From the NCBI GenBank assembly GCA_045599035.1, contig JAZRVI010000009.1, forward strand, positions 1 to 64,000: a stretch of 64,000 nt of DNA, written 5' to 3'. Under the pieces are notes generated by a model. It searched no databases, was not told the DNA's origin, and saw only the letters and a program-made list of their open reading frames with translations. Below are positions 56,279 to 64,000 of the stretch, in pieces; positions within the stretch are counted from its first letter, which is position 1, and each line of letters opens with the position of its first letter. A program made the position numbers and the translations under genes. The stretch comes from CATZDY01 sp045599035. Its GTDB lineage: Bacteria > Bacillota > Desulfotomaculia > Desulfotomaculales > Desulfocucumaceae.

Positions 56279-56307
56279 TTGACAACCTCCGATTTCCACT
56301 ATATACT
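56279..56307 (+). promoter_or_regulatory. tracrRNA promoter overlapping the cas9 ribosome site
   Basis: TTGACA (56279-56284) and TATACT (56302-56307) with exactly 17 bp between them. The -35 box begins 2 bp upstream of the cas9 ATG and the spacer covers the cas9 GGAGG on the other strand. The predicted start near 56314 falls just before the anti-repeat. Confidence 0.85.
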
Positions 56308-56313
56308 GTTACC

Positions 56314-56433
56314 GTAGATTGACCTCTACAGATTTACACTATGAGTTCAAATAAAAGATTTCTCAAATCACGGCTTGTCCGGTGTACAGTGTGTACGAAA
56401 GTATAGAGTCCCAAGAGGGACTCTTTTCTTTTT
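56314..56433 (+). ncRNA. tracrRNA
   Basis: The anti-repeat at about 56318-56351 is complementary to the repeat in crRNA sense: GATTGACCTCTACAG, then TTTACACTATGAGTTCAAA, with a two-base deletion and an internal mismatch/bulge near TATGAG as in other type II duplexes. A short nexus-like hairpin CACGG...CCGGTG (about 56371-56387) and GTACA-GTG-TGTAC follow. It ends in the terminator AGAGTCCC-AAGA-GGGACTCT followed by TTTCTTTTT (56405-56433). It is divergent from cas9. Confidence 0.93.
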
Positions 56434-56437
56434 ATTA

Positions 56438-56768
56438 ATCATATCATAATGAGTATTTTTTTACAATAAAATGCGACGAATACAATATGCTCCTCGACCG
56501 TGAGTTTTGTCTATTCCATACTGTTTCACCCAGCTATAGGAATGTCTTGTGGACTCTCGGATTGCCCTGTACCACGATGTCACGCTCAAGGCAGCGGCGG
56601 CAGCAGTACTCCTGCTTTTGACAAAAAAACGAGCTAACTGATCCAAGCAGAATCAGTTAACTCTTATCTTTTGAATAATGTAATTTTAGCGAAAAAACTC
56701 CTGTTATTATTTCGTTATCAGGGCTGATAATTCCGATAGTTACACCCAAATACCCAGCACAAGGGAAG
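56438..56768. other. Gene-free stretch between tracrRNA and the SIR2 cassette
   Basis: No convincing complete gene. On the minus strand a short frame ending at about 56530 reads QEYCCRRCLERDIVVQGNP and looks like the tail of a Cys-rich protein, but no start or family was recognised. A terminator for the SIR2 cassette lies inside at 56622-56660. The conventional frame 56461-56646 starts within that terminator and is rejected. Confidence 0.5.
56622..56660 (-). terminator. Terminator of the SIR2 two-gene cassette
   Basis: TAACTGAT / ATCAGTTA stem with a 9-base loop, followed on the minus strand by CTCGTTTTTTTG. It is about 110 bp downstream of the stop of the small gene. Confidence 0.7.
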
Positions 56769-57236
56769 CTAACAAAAATATCTCATCAGAATATCATTTA
56801 GTTCTTCACTATCCGCTGGTGCTATTCTCTCATCCATTAGAACCTCTTTTATCGCCGATTTTATATGTGTTTTTACTTCTATATCTTTCGCTATTTGGTC
56901 AAGTGTCTCTGGATAATAATTCAGCAGCCACGAAACTTCAAATCGGCTGAAGTCAAATTTGGTATACTCACAAAAAAAGTCAAACTCTGCACTATTACCA
57001 AGAAACTCTTTAAAATCCTCCACATTGAGCATATTTCTGAAACACCAATAACCCACACTATTTAATTCTTTGTACGGCTGTTTATTAAGAGTACCATTGT
57101 TACCCTGGTTTATTTTAGCCATGTCTACTTTTTTCTTAAGGAATGCTTTTAACTGAAGCTTAGCTTCTCTACTTATATGTGCACCGTAATACAATAACAT
57201 AGTAAATATATCAAAACTAAAATTACCGCTAATCAT
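56769..57236 (-). CDS. Small protein of unknown function paired with the SIR2 gene
   Basis: A 155-residue soluble protein starting 9 bp after the SIR2 stop codon, with no clear ribosome site of its own, suggesting translational coupling. It appears mainly helical with aromatic-rich segments (FCEYTKFDFSRFEVSWLLNY) and an acidic C-terminus. No membrane helix, signal or catalytic motif was seen, and no family was recognised. Its conserved-looking position makes it a likely regulator, sensor or inhibitor of the SIR2 protein, but that is inference only. Confidence 0.75.
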   Translation of the reverse strand: MISGNFSFDIFTMLLYYGAHISREAKLQLKAFLKKKVDMAKINQGNNGTLNKQPYKELNSVGYWCFRNMLNVEDFKEFLGNSAEFDFFCEYTKFDFSRFEVSWLLNYYPETLDQIAKDIEVKTHIKSAIKEVLMDERIAPADSEELNDILMRYFC

Positions 57237-57245
57237 GTTATTGGC

Positions 57246-59753
57246 TCATGTTACTAGCTTTTTCTGTTGATACTTGGAAACATATCTACAGTAGTATAAG
57301 GCTATTTGAGAATACATCTGTGACAAATTATTATTAATTATCTGAGAGATTCTCATGGACAGCTTTCGTGAACAATACTTCTTCTCCTGCGGAAAAATAT
57401 AATGGACAAGATGATAATAATTGTTAACTATATCTTTGCTATCAGAAAACCGTTTAAAAGTCTTGTTATTAATTAACGCAGAAATATGTTGATCCAAATA
57501 AGAAATCAGTGTATTTTCTATTGTTTTAGTTGTAACTTCGCTAAACATTTTTCTGTGTCCCAACTGATAATCAAGGAATAATACCTTGTATTTTATCTGT
57601 ATGCTATCAAACTCATGTGTAAATATAAGGGCACAAATTTTATCAACCAGGTCCTGTGAAATGTTGACATATCTGAGCAAAGCAAGACAATTCTTGATTT
57701 GCATCTCTAAGCTTATTAAACCAATAACTAATGTTCTATCTGATATTTTGTTTGATGTTTTGATAGAAAACTCATAGTAATCTAACAAATTTTTCACAGC
57801 AGTTTCAATCCGATTCATGTTTTGGAACTCGATTGTTTCAATGTGATGTCTTTTTAACAGTTTGATTATTTCTTGATCATCAAAACAATTTATGAAACAG
57901 TAAAAATCGATTTCGTCAAAATGAACTTCATTTTTTCCGACAACGGATAAAAGTAAAGACGGATAACCTAATACTTTCTTACTTTGGATAGAGTACTTGT
58001 ATACCAGCAAGGACATAAGGTTTTTGACCGTATTTTTGTATTCCTGACCCACCTCAGCAACAATTCCATTACCTAACAAAAAATGCAAATAATCGTTTAT
58101 TTTCCAAATCACCTTATTACTGCTTGTGTACCCAATAATTTCTATCGTTCTAGATTCGAGTACCTCTCGAAGATCTTGTCCAGCAATAAAAGCTTCGTAT
58201 GAATACTTATACAACATATTAATATTATAAATATCTTTGAGGTTGAGGTTGTCGTATTTATTCCGAAACTCTACGGGAAGGTTCCGAAACAGTTTTTCAA
58301 CCTCTAAGTCATTCGGAGACAAGGCTTCGATAACATCAAGAGCATCGCCCCGCAAATATATATTATTTTTGATTATATTATGTAGGGTTATGCAGTTTGA
58401 CTTCGCAAGATAATATAATAGATAATCTTCTTCCTTAAAGGCTTGTTTTGCAACCTCGAAAAAGAGAAAAAATGATTCCTTATATCGTTTTAGCTGAGAA
58501 AGATAAAACGCTTTTTTATAATTATCTTTAAGAAACTTGTAATTCTTTGCTGAAAAATCATGCATCGACTTATAATCCAATAGAATACAATTCTTATCAG
58601 CAAAAGGCATATCACCAGCAATAAAAGTCCTGTTACCATCTTGTACCCTCGTTACTCTCGCCTTTTTGAACACATTAAGAATGCAATGGTATTTTTTCAA
58701 AATATCTTCAGTAAGGCTGTTTTGTTGAGACTCCGGCATCTGGTTAATGATCAAGAATTTCTTTAACAGCAAATTGTCGTCTTGATAAAAATACACCTCA
58801 CCTGCATCATCCATTCTGGCATAGGGAAAAAGTTGCCTGGAAACATCTCCAATCCGAAGTGCATCCAAGCAATCCAAGGGGCACAACCTATTATAAAGAA
58901 TTTCAAACGCCTCGTCCTCTGATTTTCCTTCCAATGATAGCTTGGAACGATTCTTCAATGCAACAAAAATAGATTTATAACGATCTAAGTATTCGTCAGT
59001 TGGAGTGGCAAATTGATTCAATTCGAGAACTGCGAGTCCTTTAGATTCTTGATAAATTATCTCCTCTTTTGTCAATTTTTCAGCACCGGTATAAAGAAAA
59101 ATAGGCTTTTGAAAGCTATTTTGAAGCAGTGTTTTTGTCCAATTGAGAATTAATTTTACATTATAATCATTAAGACCATATCCTATAAACACAACTGTGT
59201 TGGTAGAAAAAATAGATTTTACCAGGGTTTCTATTAATTTAAAATTTTCACTATAATTGAGATAGTCCTCTTCTTTTAGTACAAAGTTCTTGTTTTTAAA
59301 ATCTCCGTGTAACTTTAAGATAAACCTATCACCAAAAATCTTTGGAACATCTTCATCACATGATACCACCTTGAAACTTTGGCAATGCTGACTCGCCGAA
59401 TCTTCCAGCAAAGTGTCATAGTTGGTAGTAATAAAGGATGCCGGATTCAGGTCTAGCATTTCATAATGAATCTTATTCGGCTCTAGGTTAAAAGAACACA
59501 ATTGTTTCTCGACAAATTTGTAGTATTCTTTCTTGTCTTCTTCTAGTGAATAATAGAACATCTGCGGAATTTGTAAATATTCATCTGAGGAATAGTCATT
59601 TTTGCGTTTACGACCTAGTTTATCGCTAATTGCATGTATCAATTCTTTCCAGGTTGGTGCTCCGGAAAGAGCAGATACTCCGGCTCCAACAAAAAATGTA
59701 AGTGCATTGTTTTGAGAAGCTTTAAGTATTCTATCTAGCTTGTCTTTGTACAT
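57246..59753 (-). CDS. SIR2-like (SIR2_2-type) NAD-hydrolase-like protein with large helical C-terminal domain, putative defence effector
   Basis: An 835-residue protein with ATG 59753 behind AGGATGGGG. The N-terminal 240 residues carry the SIR2 fold motifs FFVGAGVSALSGAP (residues 20-33), FITTNYDTLLED (N111, D113), LKLHGD (H149) and FIGYGLND (189-196). The remaining 600 residues are helical, TPR-like, AT-rich and without recognised enzyme motifs. Proteins of this layout act in several phage defence systems by depleting NAD upon infection (family knowledge). It forms an operon with the 155-residue gene and sits beside cas9, in DNA of lower GC than the host genes. Confidence 0.85.
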   Translation of the reverse strand: MYKDKLDRILKASQNNALTFFVGAGVSALSGAPTWKELIHAISDKLGRKRKNDYSSDEYLQIPQMFYYSLEEDKKEYYKFVEKQLCSFNLEPNKIHYEMLDLNPASFITTNYDTLLEDSASQHCQSFKVVSCDEDVPKIFGDRFILKLHGDFKNKNFVLKEEDYLNYSENFKLIETLVKSIFSTNTVVFIGYGLNDYNVKLILNWTKTLLQNSFQKPIFLYTGAEKLTKEEIIYQESKGLAVLELNQFATPTDEYLDRYKSIFVALKNRSKLSLEGKSEDEAFEILYNRLCPLDCLDALRIGDVSRQLFPYARMDDAGEVYFYQDDNLLLKKFLIINQMPESQQNSLTEDILKKYHCILNVFKKARVTRVQDGNRTFIAGDMPFADKNCILLDYKSMHDFSAKNYKFLKDNYKKAFYLSQLKRYKESFFLFFEVAKQAFKEEDYLLYYLAKSNCITLHNIIKNNIYLRGDALDVIEALSPNDLEVEKLFRNLPVEFRNKYDNLNLKDIYNINMLYKYSYEAFIAGQDLREVLESRTIEIIGYTSSNKVIWKINDYLHFLLGNGIVAEVGQEYKNTVKNLMSLLVYKYSIQSKKVLGYPSLLLSVVGKNEVHFDEIDFYCFINCFDDQEIIKLLKRHHIETIEFQNMNRIETAVKNLLDYYEFSIKTSNKISDRTLVIGLISLEMQIKNCLALLRYVNISQDLVDKICALIFTHEFDSIQIKYKVLFLDYQLGHRKMFSEVTTKTIENTLISYLDQHISALINNKTFKRFSDSKDIVNNYYHLVHYIFPQEKKYCSRKLSMRISQIINNNLSQMYSQIALYYCRYVSKYQQKKLVT

Positions 59754-59891
59754 ATTGTTACCCCATCCTGTCATCATAGTAATAGCTCTCACTCAAATTC
59801 CATAAGCATGTTTTCCCGCAAATAGTCCATACCGTGTGTCCTTCAGTAATGCTTGCATTTTATTGTATGCATCATAGACCACAATGTAAAG

Positions 59892-60001
59892 CTAAAAGAA
59901 CATATTCTTTGACATTCGTTTTCCGGCAGGTTCCTTTACCAACCGAAGAAACACATCTTCCACCTGCTCGTTCAGATCAGCAAGATAACTGTGTATAAAG
60001 T
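59892..60001 (-). pseudogene. TnpV-like transposon protein fragment
   Basis: A frame without a start reads HSYLADLNEQVEDVFLRLV and then KEPAGKR, resembling the middle of TnpV proteins of clostridial transposons (YLAxIDEQAxxMFxRLVK). After KEP the similarity is lost, consistent with a frameshift. Only about 33 residues remain. Its place at the edge of the SIR2 cassette suggests arrival on a mobile element. Confidence 0.45.
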
Positions 60002-60026
60002 GTTACGCTTTTGTTAAGCTGGATAT

Positions 60027-60069
60027 AAAAAATTCCCCAGAATACCTTTGAAAACAGGGCATTCTGGGG
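60027..60069 (-). terminator. Terminator of guaA
   Basis: CCCCAGAAT / ATTCTGGGG stem with a 17-base loop followed on the minus strand by AATTTTTT, just behind the guaA stop. Confidence 0.85.
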
Positions 60070-60079
60070 CTTTTGGTTC

Positions 60080-61378
60080 TTATTCCCATTCAATAGTTGC
60101 CGGAGGTTTGGGCGAAATATCAAATAACACTCGATTGACACCCTCGACCTCAGCCAAAACCCGGCTGCTGATTTTTTGCAGTACTTCCCAGGACAGGGGT
60201 TCCACTTCAGCAGTAATGGCATCCACCGTATTAATAGCTCGCAAAATCACCGGATAACCCATATATCTGGCTCCATCTTTAACCCCAACCGACTTCAAAT
60301 CCGGAATAACGGCAAAATACTGCCAGACCTTTTTATCCAGACCGGAAGCGGCAAACTCTTCCCGGACAATGGCATCAGCTTCCCGCAGAGCTTCCAGCCG
60401 ATCTCTGGTAATAGCTCCCAGACAGCGAACTCCCAGCCCCGGTCCGGGGAAGGGCTGACGATAGACCATGCTTTCCGGCAAACCCAGCTCCAGGCCGCAA
60501 GCTCGAACTTCATCCTTAAACAAAAACTTCAAAGGTTCTACCAATTCAAACTGCAAATCCTCCGGCAGACCGCCTACATTGTGATGGCTTTTAACTACCT
60601 TGGCGGTTTTGGTGCCGCTTTCTGCAATATCCGGATAAATAGTACCCTGTCCCAAAAACTTAATGCCGGACAGCTTGCGAGCCTCTTCCTCAAAAACCCG
60701 AATAAATTCTGCTCCAATAATCTTCCGCTTTTGCTCCGGATCAGCAACTCCGGCCAGCTTATCCAAGAAACGATCTGTTGCATCCACACAGGTCAAATTA
60801 GCTCCCAGTTGGTTTTTGAAAACCTCAACCACCTGGCTGCTTTCCCCTTTTCGCATCAACCCATGGTTAACATGGACGCAATGCAGCCGATCTCCAATGG
60901 CCTTGATTAACAAAGCCGCCACTACCGAGCTGTCAACCCCACCGGATAAAGCCAATAAAACTTCTTGATCGCCAATTTGCTTCTGCAAAAGCTCCACCTG
61001 ATCTGCCACAAAGTTGGCCATATTCCAGTTGGCCGTTGCCTGACAGTCTGTCAAAAATTTATTCAACAGAGCTTTAATTTCTTTATCAGTTGAGGGGCAG
61101 GGAACAGAAACTTCTTGCTTCATTTCATGATCCAAAACCAGAACCGGAACTCCAGCGGTATAAACCCAATCCCCAGCCTGAATAGCTTGTCCATCAACCA
61201 GATTATTGGGGCCGCCATTAATAATAATTCCCTTTAAATTAGGCAGAGCTTTGAGTTCAGTTTCTGTAATGTCATGGGCATAAATTTCGCTGTAAACTCC
61301 CAAAGCCCTGACCAAACGGGCTATCCGAGAATTTTGTTCACTGCCCAAATCCAAAATGGCAATCAAATCCTGTTTCAT
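60080..61378 (-). CDS. guaA: GMP synthase with degenerate glutaminase domain
   Basis: A 432-residue protein. The ATP-pyrophosphatase domain (LLALSGGVDSSVVAALL near residue 145) and dimerisation domain (RQPFPGPGLGVRCLG; C-terminal DISPKPPATIEWE) are normal. The N-terminal class I glutaminase domain is only about 115 residues instead of about 190-200. It begins IAILDLGSEQNSRIARLVRALG and GIIINGGPNNL, but where GICYG with the nucleophile cysteine should stand it reads VLVLDHEM, and the His/Glu segment is deleted. Ammonia-dependent XMP amination is therefore expected unless another glutaminase helps. It lies 62 bp behind hpt. Confidence 0.92.
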   Translation of the reverse strand: MKQDLIAILDLGSEQNSRIARLVRALGVYSEIYAHDITETELKALPNLKGIIINGGPNNLVDGQAIQAGDWVYTAGVPVLVLDHEMKQEVSVPCPSTDKEIKALLNKFLTDCQATANWNMANFVADQVELLQKQIGDQEVLLALSGGVDSSVVAALLIKAIGDRLHCVHVNHGLMRKGESSQVVEVFKNQLGANLTCVDATDRFLDKLAGVADPEQKRKIIGAEFIRVFEEEARKLSGIKFLGQGTIYPDIAESGTKTAKVVKSHHNVGGLPEDLQFELVEPLKFLFKDEVRACGLELGLPESMVYRQPFPGPGLGVRCLGAITRDRLEALREADAIVREEFAASGLDKKVWQYFAVIPDLKSVGVKDGARYMGYPVILRAINTVDAITAEVEPLSWEVLQKISSRVLAEVEGVNRVLFDISPKPPATIEWE

Positions 61379-61440
61379 TTTTTACCGTCCTTTTTATTAT
61401 AATATAAAACCCAGAAGTTTTTCACAATTAATTAAACCGG

Positions 61441-61983
61441 CTATCCGTAGATCTCCGGTTTCAAAATTTGCACATCTTTTAAATTGCGATATTTTTCCGC
61501 ATAGTCCAGTCCATAGCCAACGATAAATTTATCATCTTCAATAACAAAACCGGTATAGGCAGTATTGACTGGAGCCAAACGGCGGGAAGGTTTATCCAGG
61601 AAGGCACAGATTTTCAAGCTGGCCGGCTCTCTTTGTCCCAGATAATCCAACAGAAAATGCAATGTATTGCCGGTATCAACAATATCCTCCACCAGCAAAA
61701 CATTCCAACCGGCAATGGGAACTGAGAGATCCTTTTTAATGGTAATCTTGCCAGAACTGGAAGCACTGTTTGCATAGCTGGAAACCAGCATATAATCAAT
61801 TTGAAGCGGCAGCTTGATTTCCCGAATTAAATCGGACATAAAAACCGCAGCTCCTTTTAAAATACCTACCACCAGAAGTTGTCCGGCCTGGGCATAGTCC
61901 TGGGTAATCTTCTGCCCTAGCTCCTTAACCCGACGGGCAATTTCTGCTTCCGTAAATAAGACGCTTTCGGCATCCTGATGCAT
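61441..61983 (-). CDS. hpt: Hypoxanthine phosphoribosyltransferase
   Basis: A 180-residue purine PRTase with VGILKGAAVFMSDLIR, SSYANSASSSGKITI and the PRPP loop VLLVEDIVDTGNTLHFLL, then FVIEDDKFIVGYGLDYAEKYRN. It salvages hypoxanthine and guanine, in keeping with guaA downstream. GGAGG precedes the ATG. Its promoter appears to be supplied by the mini-element immediately upstream. Confidence 0.96.
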   Translation of the reverse strand: MHQDAESVLFTEAEIARRVKELGQKITQDYAQAGQLLVVGILKGAAVFMSDLIREIKLPLQIDYMLVSSYANSASSSGKITIKKDLSVPIAGWNVLLVEDIVDTGNTLHFLLDYLGQREPASLKICAFLDKPSRRLAPVNTAYTGFVIEDDKFIVGYGLDYAEKYRNLKDVQILKPEIYG

Positions 61984-62004
61984 ACCTCAAAACCTCCTAA
62001 TCTT

Positions 62005-62310
62005 AACCAGTCAAGTGAACTACTCCGACTTATAGAAGTCGGAGCTTCCTGCTTCAACCACTACTGCCTGGCTAACATAATCGTTAGCTCAAGTCTTACA
62101 CAATGTCCGCAGGCGTATGAGTTTGGGCTATTCCATCCCTACTGTATATTTAGTCTGTATATTTAGTTTTAGGCTGCTTCAGCAAGTAACCGCAGTCCAG
62201 TATATTGATAATGCAGCATGAATACTGAATGATGATTATTATCCAATAACCTTTATGCTGACTACGACCGATTATATTATGATTATAACACTATAAATAA
62301 CAAAAGTCAA
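62005..62310 (-). mobile_element. Roughly 300-bp IS200/IS605-like mini-element without tnpB
   Basis: The region between hpt and the DUF1015 gene has no frame of interest but carries element-like ends. The right end on the minus strand holds GCAGTAGTGGTTGAAGCAGG, the hairpin CTCCGACTTCTATAAGTCGG and GTAGTTCACTTGAC, typical of tnpB-element omegaRNA 3' ends. The left end begins TTGACTTTTG and runs into TATAATCATAATATAATC. It is best read as an internal-deletion derivative of a tnpB element. Confidence 0.6.
62282..62310 (-). promoter_or_regulatory. Sigma-A promoter inside the mini-element, facing hpt
   Basis: TTGACT (62310-62305) and a perfect TATAAT (62287-62282), 17 bp apart on the minus strand. 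Transcription would cross the omegaRNA-like end and enter hpt and guaA. Confidence 0.75.
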
Positions 62311-62311
62311 G

Positions 62312-62380
62312 AAAACGCCGTGTTTATCGCAATTCATCCCGCCACCTATAGAGGCGGGGAATTGCTTGCTCACGGCGTGT
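62312..62380 (-). terminator. Nested hairpin behind the DUF1015 gene
   Basis: Outer stem ACGCCGTG / CACGGCGT followed by TTTTC on the minus strand; an inner palindrome GCAATTC...CCCGCC / GGCGGGGAATTGC fills the loop. The outer hairpin looks like the gene terminator and the inner one like an inserted IS200-type palindrome. Confidence 0.55.
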
Positions 62381-62389
62381 TAAAGCCGC

Positions 62390-63715
62390 CTATTGCAAAG
62401 ACATAATCAACAGACCAGTAGGCAATTTGGGATAGAAGAAGGTGGATTTTTGGGGCATTTTTTCGCCATTGGCCGCCACCGCCGTTACTTCCTCAACCCG
62501 GGTGGGATTCATAAAGAACACCATCTGATATTCCCCAGCCTGTACCCGTTGGGCTGCCTGCAATTCTTCCCTGGTGTAGGTTAAATTGCTTTCTTCGGCT
62601 CTTTGCAAACCGCCAATACCCAAAAAGCTTTCCATAATCAGACTATGCAAAATCGAAACATCTAGGTTCTTCCAGTCAACTGAATGCTGAATCGGCATAA
62701 AAGAGGTTATATCAGCTCCAGCTTGCAGGGTCAGCAAATAGCCTTTTTCTCCTCCGGCATAAAAACCAAAAGCTTTGCCGGAAATACCGGCTAATTTTGC
62801 CAGAAAGCCTTCAAATTTAAGCGGATCAAGCTGGCCGGAAGCTGCGGTCAAACCAAATTCCTGCACCTGAAAATATCCCTGCAGCTTGGCCAAAAGCCCC
62901 TGCACCCTATCAGCCGACAAATTATTTACCAAACGATGGGTGGGCAAAACCACCAAACCGGGATTATAAAGATTAACAATATTCATCATAACAAAATCAT
63001 AAGCCTGTTCTCCCTGAGCGGCGGGATCGGACTCATGCCGCCAGTTTCGATAATTCATAGCGGTTTCATAGCGGTGGTGTCCGTCAGCAATAAAGAAGGT
63101 TTTATCCTGCAAAACCGCCTGTACCTGTTTGATAACGGCCAAATCGCTGATTGCCCACAACCGATGCCGCTGGCCATCTGCCGAAACAAAGTCCAAAACC
63201 GGATCCTGCTGCAAAGCCGCCTCAGTAGCTTTTTCCACTTGCATTTGACTATCCGAATATAAACTGAAAATCGGGCTGAAATTGGCCTGACAAGCCTTCA
63301 TCAAAGCCAGACGGTCAGCCTTGTGTTTGGGCAGGGTTTCTTCGTGAGGCAGAATGGCTCCGGTTTCATAGGGTTCAATCCGAACCCCGGCCATTAAACC
63401 GGTACGGGTTTTGCGTTCCTTCCCCAAACTGAATTCCTGGGCATAAATATAAATGGACGGCTCGGCCTCAGCCTGCAAAACCCCCTGCTCTTTCCAGGCT
63501 GCAAAATCCTGAGCCGCCCGGGTATAACGATTATTTTCCTCCGTATCCTCCGGAAAAATTTTGCCATATTCCAAACGGATAATATTATAAGGATGCTTTT
63601 GATAATAGGCATCCTGTTCCTGCGAAGATATAACATCATAAGGAGGAGTAGTAAGCAAAGCCAACTCCTGAGTATTTTTATAACGCAATCCTTTGACCGG
63701 CACAATATAAGCCAT
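62390..63715 (-). CDS. DUF1015 family protein
   Basis: A 441-residue DUF1015 (COG4198) protein starting YIVPVKGLRYKNTQE and LLTTPPYDVIS, with PYNIIRLEYGK, LPHEETLPKHKADRL and FFIADGHHRYETAMNYR, all hallmarks of the family. The conserved HHR/E motif suggests enzyme-like activity, but no reaction is established. Monocistronic. Confidence 0.9.
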   Translation of the reverse strand: MAYIVPVKGLRYKNTQELALLTTPPYDVISSQEQDAYYQKHPYNIIRLEYGKIFPEDTEENNRYTRAAQDFAAWKEQGVLQAEAEPSIYIYAQEFSLGKERKTRTGLMAGVRIEPYETGAILPHEETLPKHKADRLALMKACQANFSPIFSLYSDSQMQVEKATEAALQQDPVLDFVSADGQRHRLWAISDLAVIKQVQAVLQDKTFFIADGHHRYETAMNYRNWRHESDPAAQGEQAYDFVMMNIVNLYNPGLVVLPTHRLVNNLSADRVQGLLAKLQGYFQVQEFGLTAASGQLDPLKFEGFLAKLAGISGKAFGFYAGGEKGYLLTLQAGADITSFMPIQHSVDWKNLDVSILHSLIMESFLGIGGLQRAEESNLTYTREELQAAQRVQAGEYQMVFFMNPTRVEEVTAVAANGEKMPQKSTFFYPKLPTGLLIMSLQ

Positions 63716-63850
63716 AATAATTCCTCCCTATTTTTTAGGATTTAATTTCTCTTTTTCTGCTCTGGATTCCTGCCCTTACTGCGGATTTTCCGGCATATTT
63801 TAAAAAGTTGTTCCATATATTTGACTAAGCTTTCAGGGGAGGAATTTTTG

Positions 63851-64000
63851 TGACTGAAGAAAAAAATAATTCGGACTTACAAGACCGATCCAACAAAATT
63901 CGCACCTGCTTTTTATCCCGGAAAAAACTAAAAGCCGGAACCTTGATTTTAATTATCCTGGCCACTTTGGGAGGAATATTCTGGTTTAACCAAGAGCAAG
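63851..64000 (+). CDS. N-terminus of a probable membrane protein (runs off the window)
   Basis: GTG at 63851 with GGGGAGG upstream opens a frame to the window end (50 residues). It has a polar N-terminus and a membrane helix at about residues 28-45 (KAGTLILIILATLGGIFWF). No family can be assigned from this piece. Confidence 0.65.

Noticed and set aside
56461..56646. A 61-residue minus-strand frame next to the tracrRNA
   Set aside because: Its TTG start lies inside the terminator hairpin of the SIR2 cassette and it resembles no family.

Overview
The window reads like the chromosome of an anaerobic, endospore-forming member of the Bacillota (Clostridia-like). The evidence is a spoIIIA operon, the sporulation membrane protein YlbJ, rubrerythrin, an ADP-forming acyl-CoA synthetase, a NuoEFG-type diaphorase trio, GatCAB, PcrA, LigA and Amj. 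Many host genes start with TTG or GTG behind strong Shine-Dalgarno sites. Genus cannot be assigned from the sequence alone. No rRNA or tRNA gene was recognised.

Layout. 1-239 is the right end of an IS200/IS605-type tnpB element lying directly behind spoIIIAF. 240-5345 (minus) holds spoIIIAF to spoIIIAA and a family-4 glycosyltransferase. 5619-11571 (plus) holds the diaphorase trio, a gamma-glutamylcyclotransferase-like gene, and a STAS antagonist next to a membrane PP2C phosphatase fused to an anti-sigma-type kinase domain. 11616-18384 (minus) holds a MoxR-type ATPase/VWA pair, a WG-repeat surface protein and a leucine-rich repeat protein. 18604-19692 looks like accessory DNA: an HTH_36 protein and 24-bp tandem repeats. 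19693-23277 holds a TtcA-like protein, the acyl-CoA synthetase and rubrerythrin. 23376-43436 (minus) is housekeeping: ylbJ, an aconitase/isocitrate dehydrogenase operon, gatCAB, an antiporter, ligA, amj, pcrA, seven his genes and a YerC/TrpR-like regulator. 43696-49759 holds surface polymer, cysteine, D-amino acid and cell-wall genes.

The accessory core is 49.9-60.0 kb. It contains two type II CRISPR arrays (6 and 16 repeats) with duplicated leaders, an isolated repeat outside each leader, and a broken HigBA-like toxin-antitoxin pair lying exactly between two repeats. Next come a 1364-residue II-A-like Cas9 with all catalytic residues, a divergent tracrRNA whose promoter overlaps the cas9 ribosome binding site, and a two-gene SIR2 cassette (835 and 155 residues). 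No cas1, cas2 or csn2 is present in the window. A TnpV-like remnant lies at the right edge of the island.

The right end has guaA with a collapsed glutaminase domain, hpt, a roughly 300-bp non-coding IS605-like mini-element carrying a consensus promoter that points into hpt, a DUF1015 gene, and the start of an unidentified membrane protein. The most unusual signals are the CRISPR/toxin-antitoxin mosaic, the isolated repeat in the predicted cas9 3' untranslated region, the SIR2 pair, and the GuaA without its catalytic cysteine.
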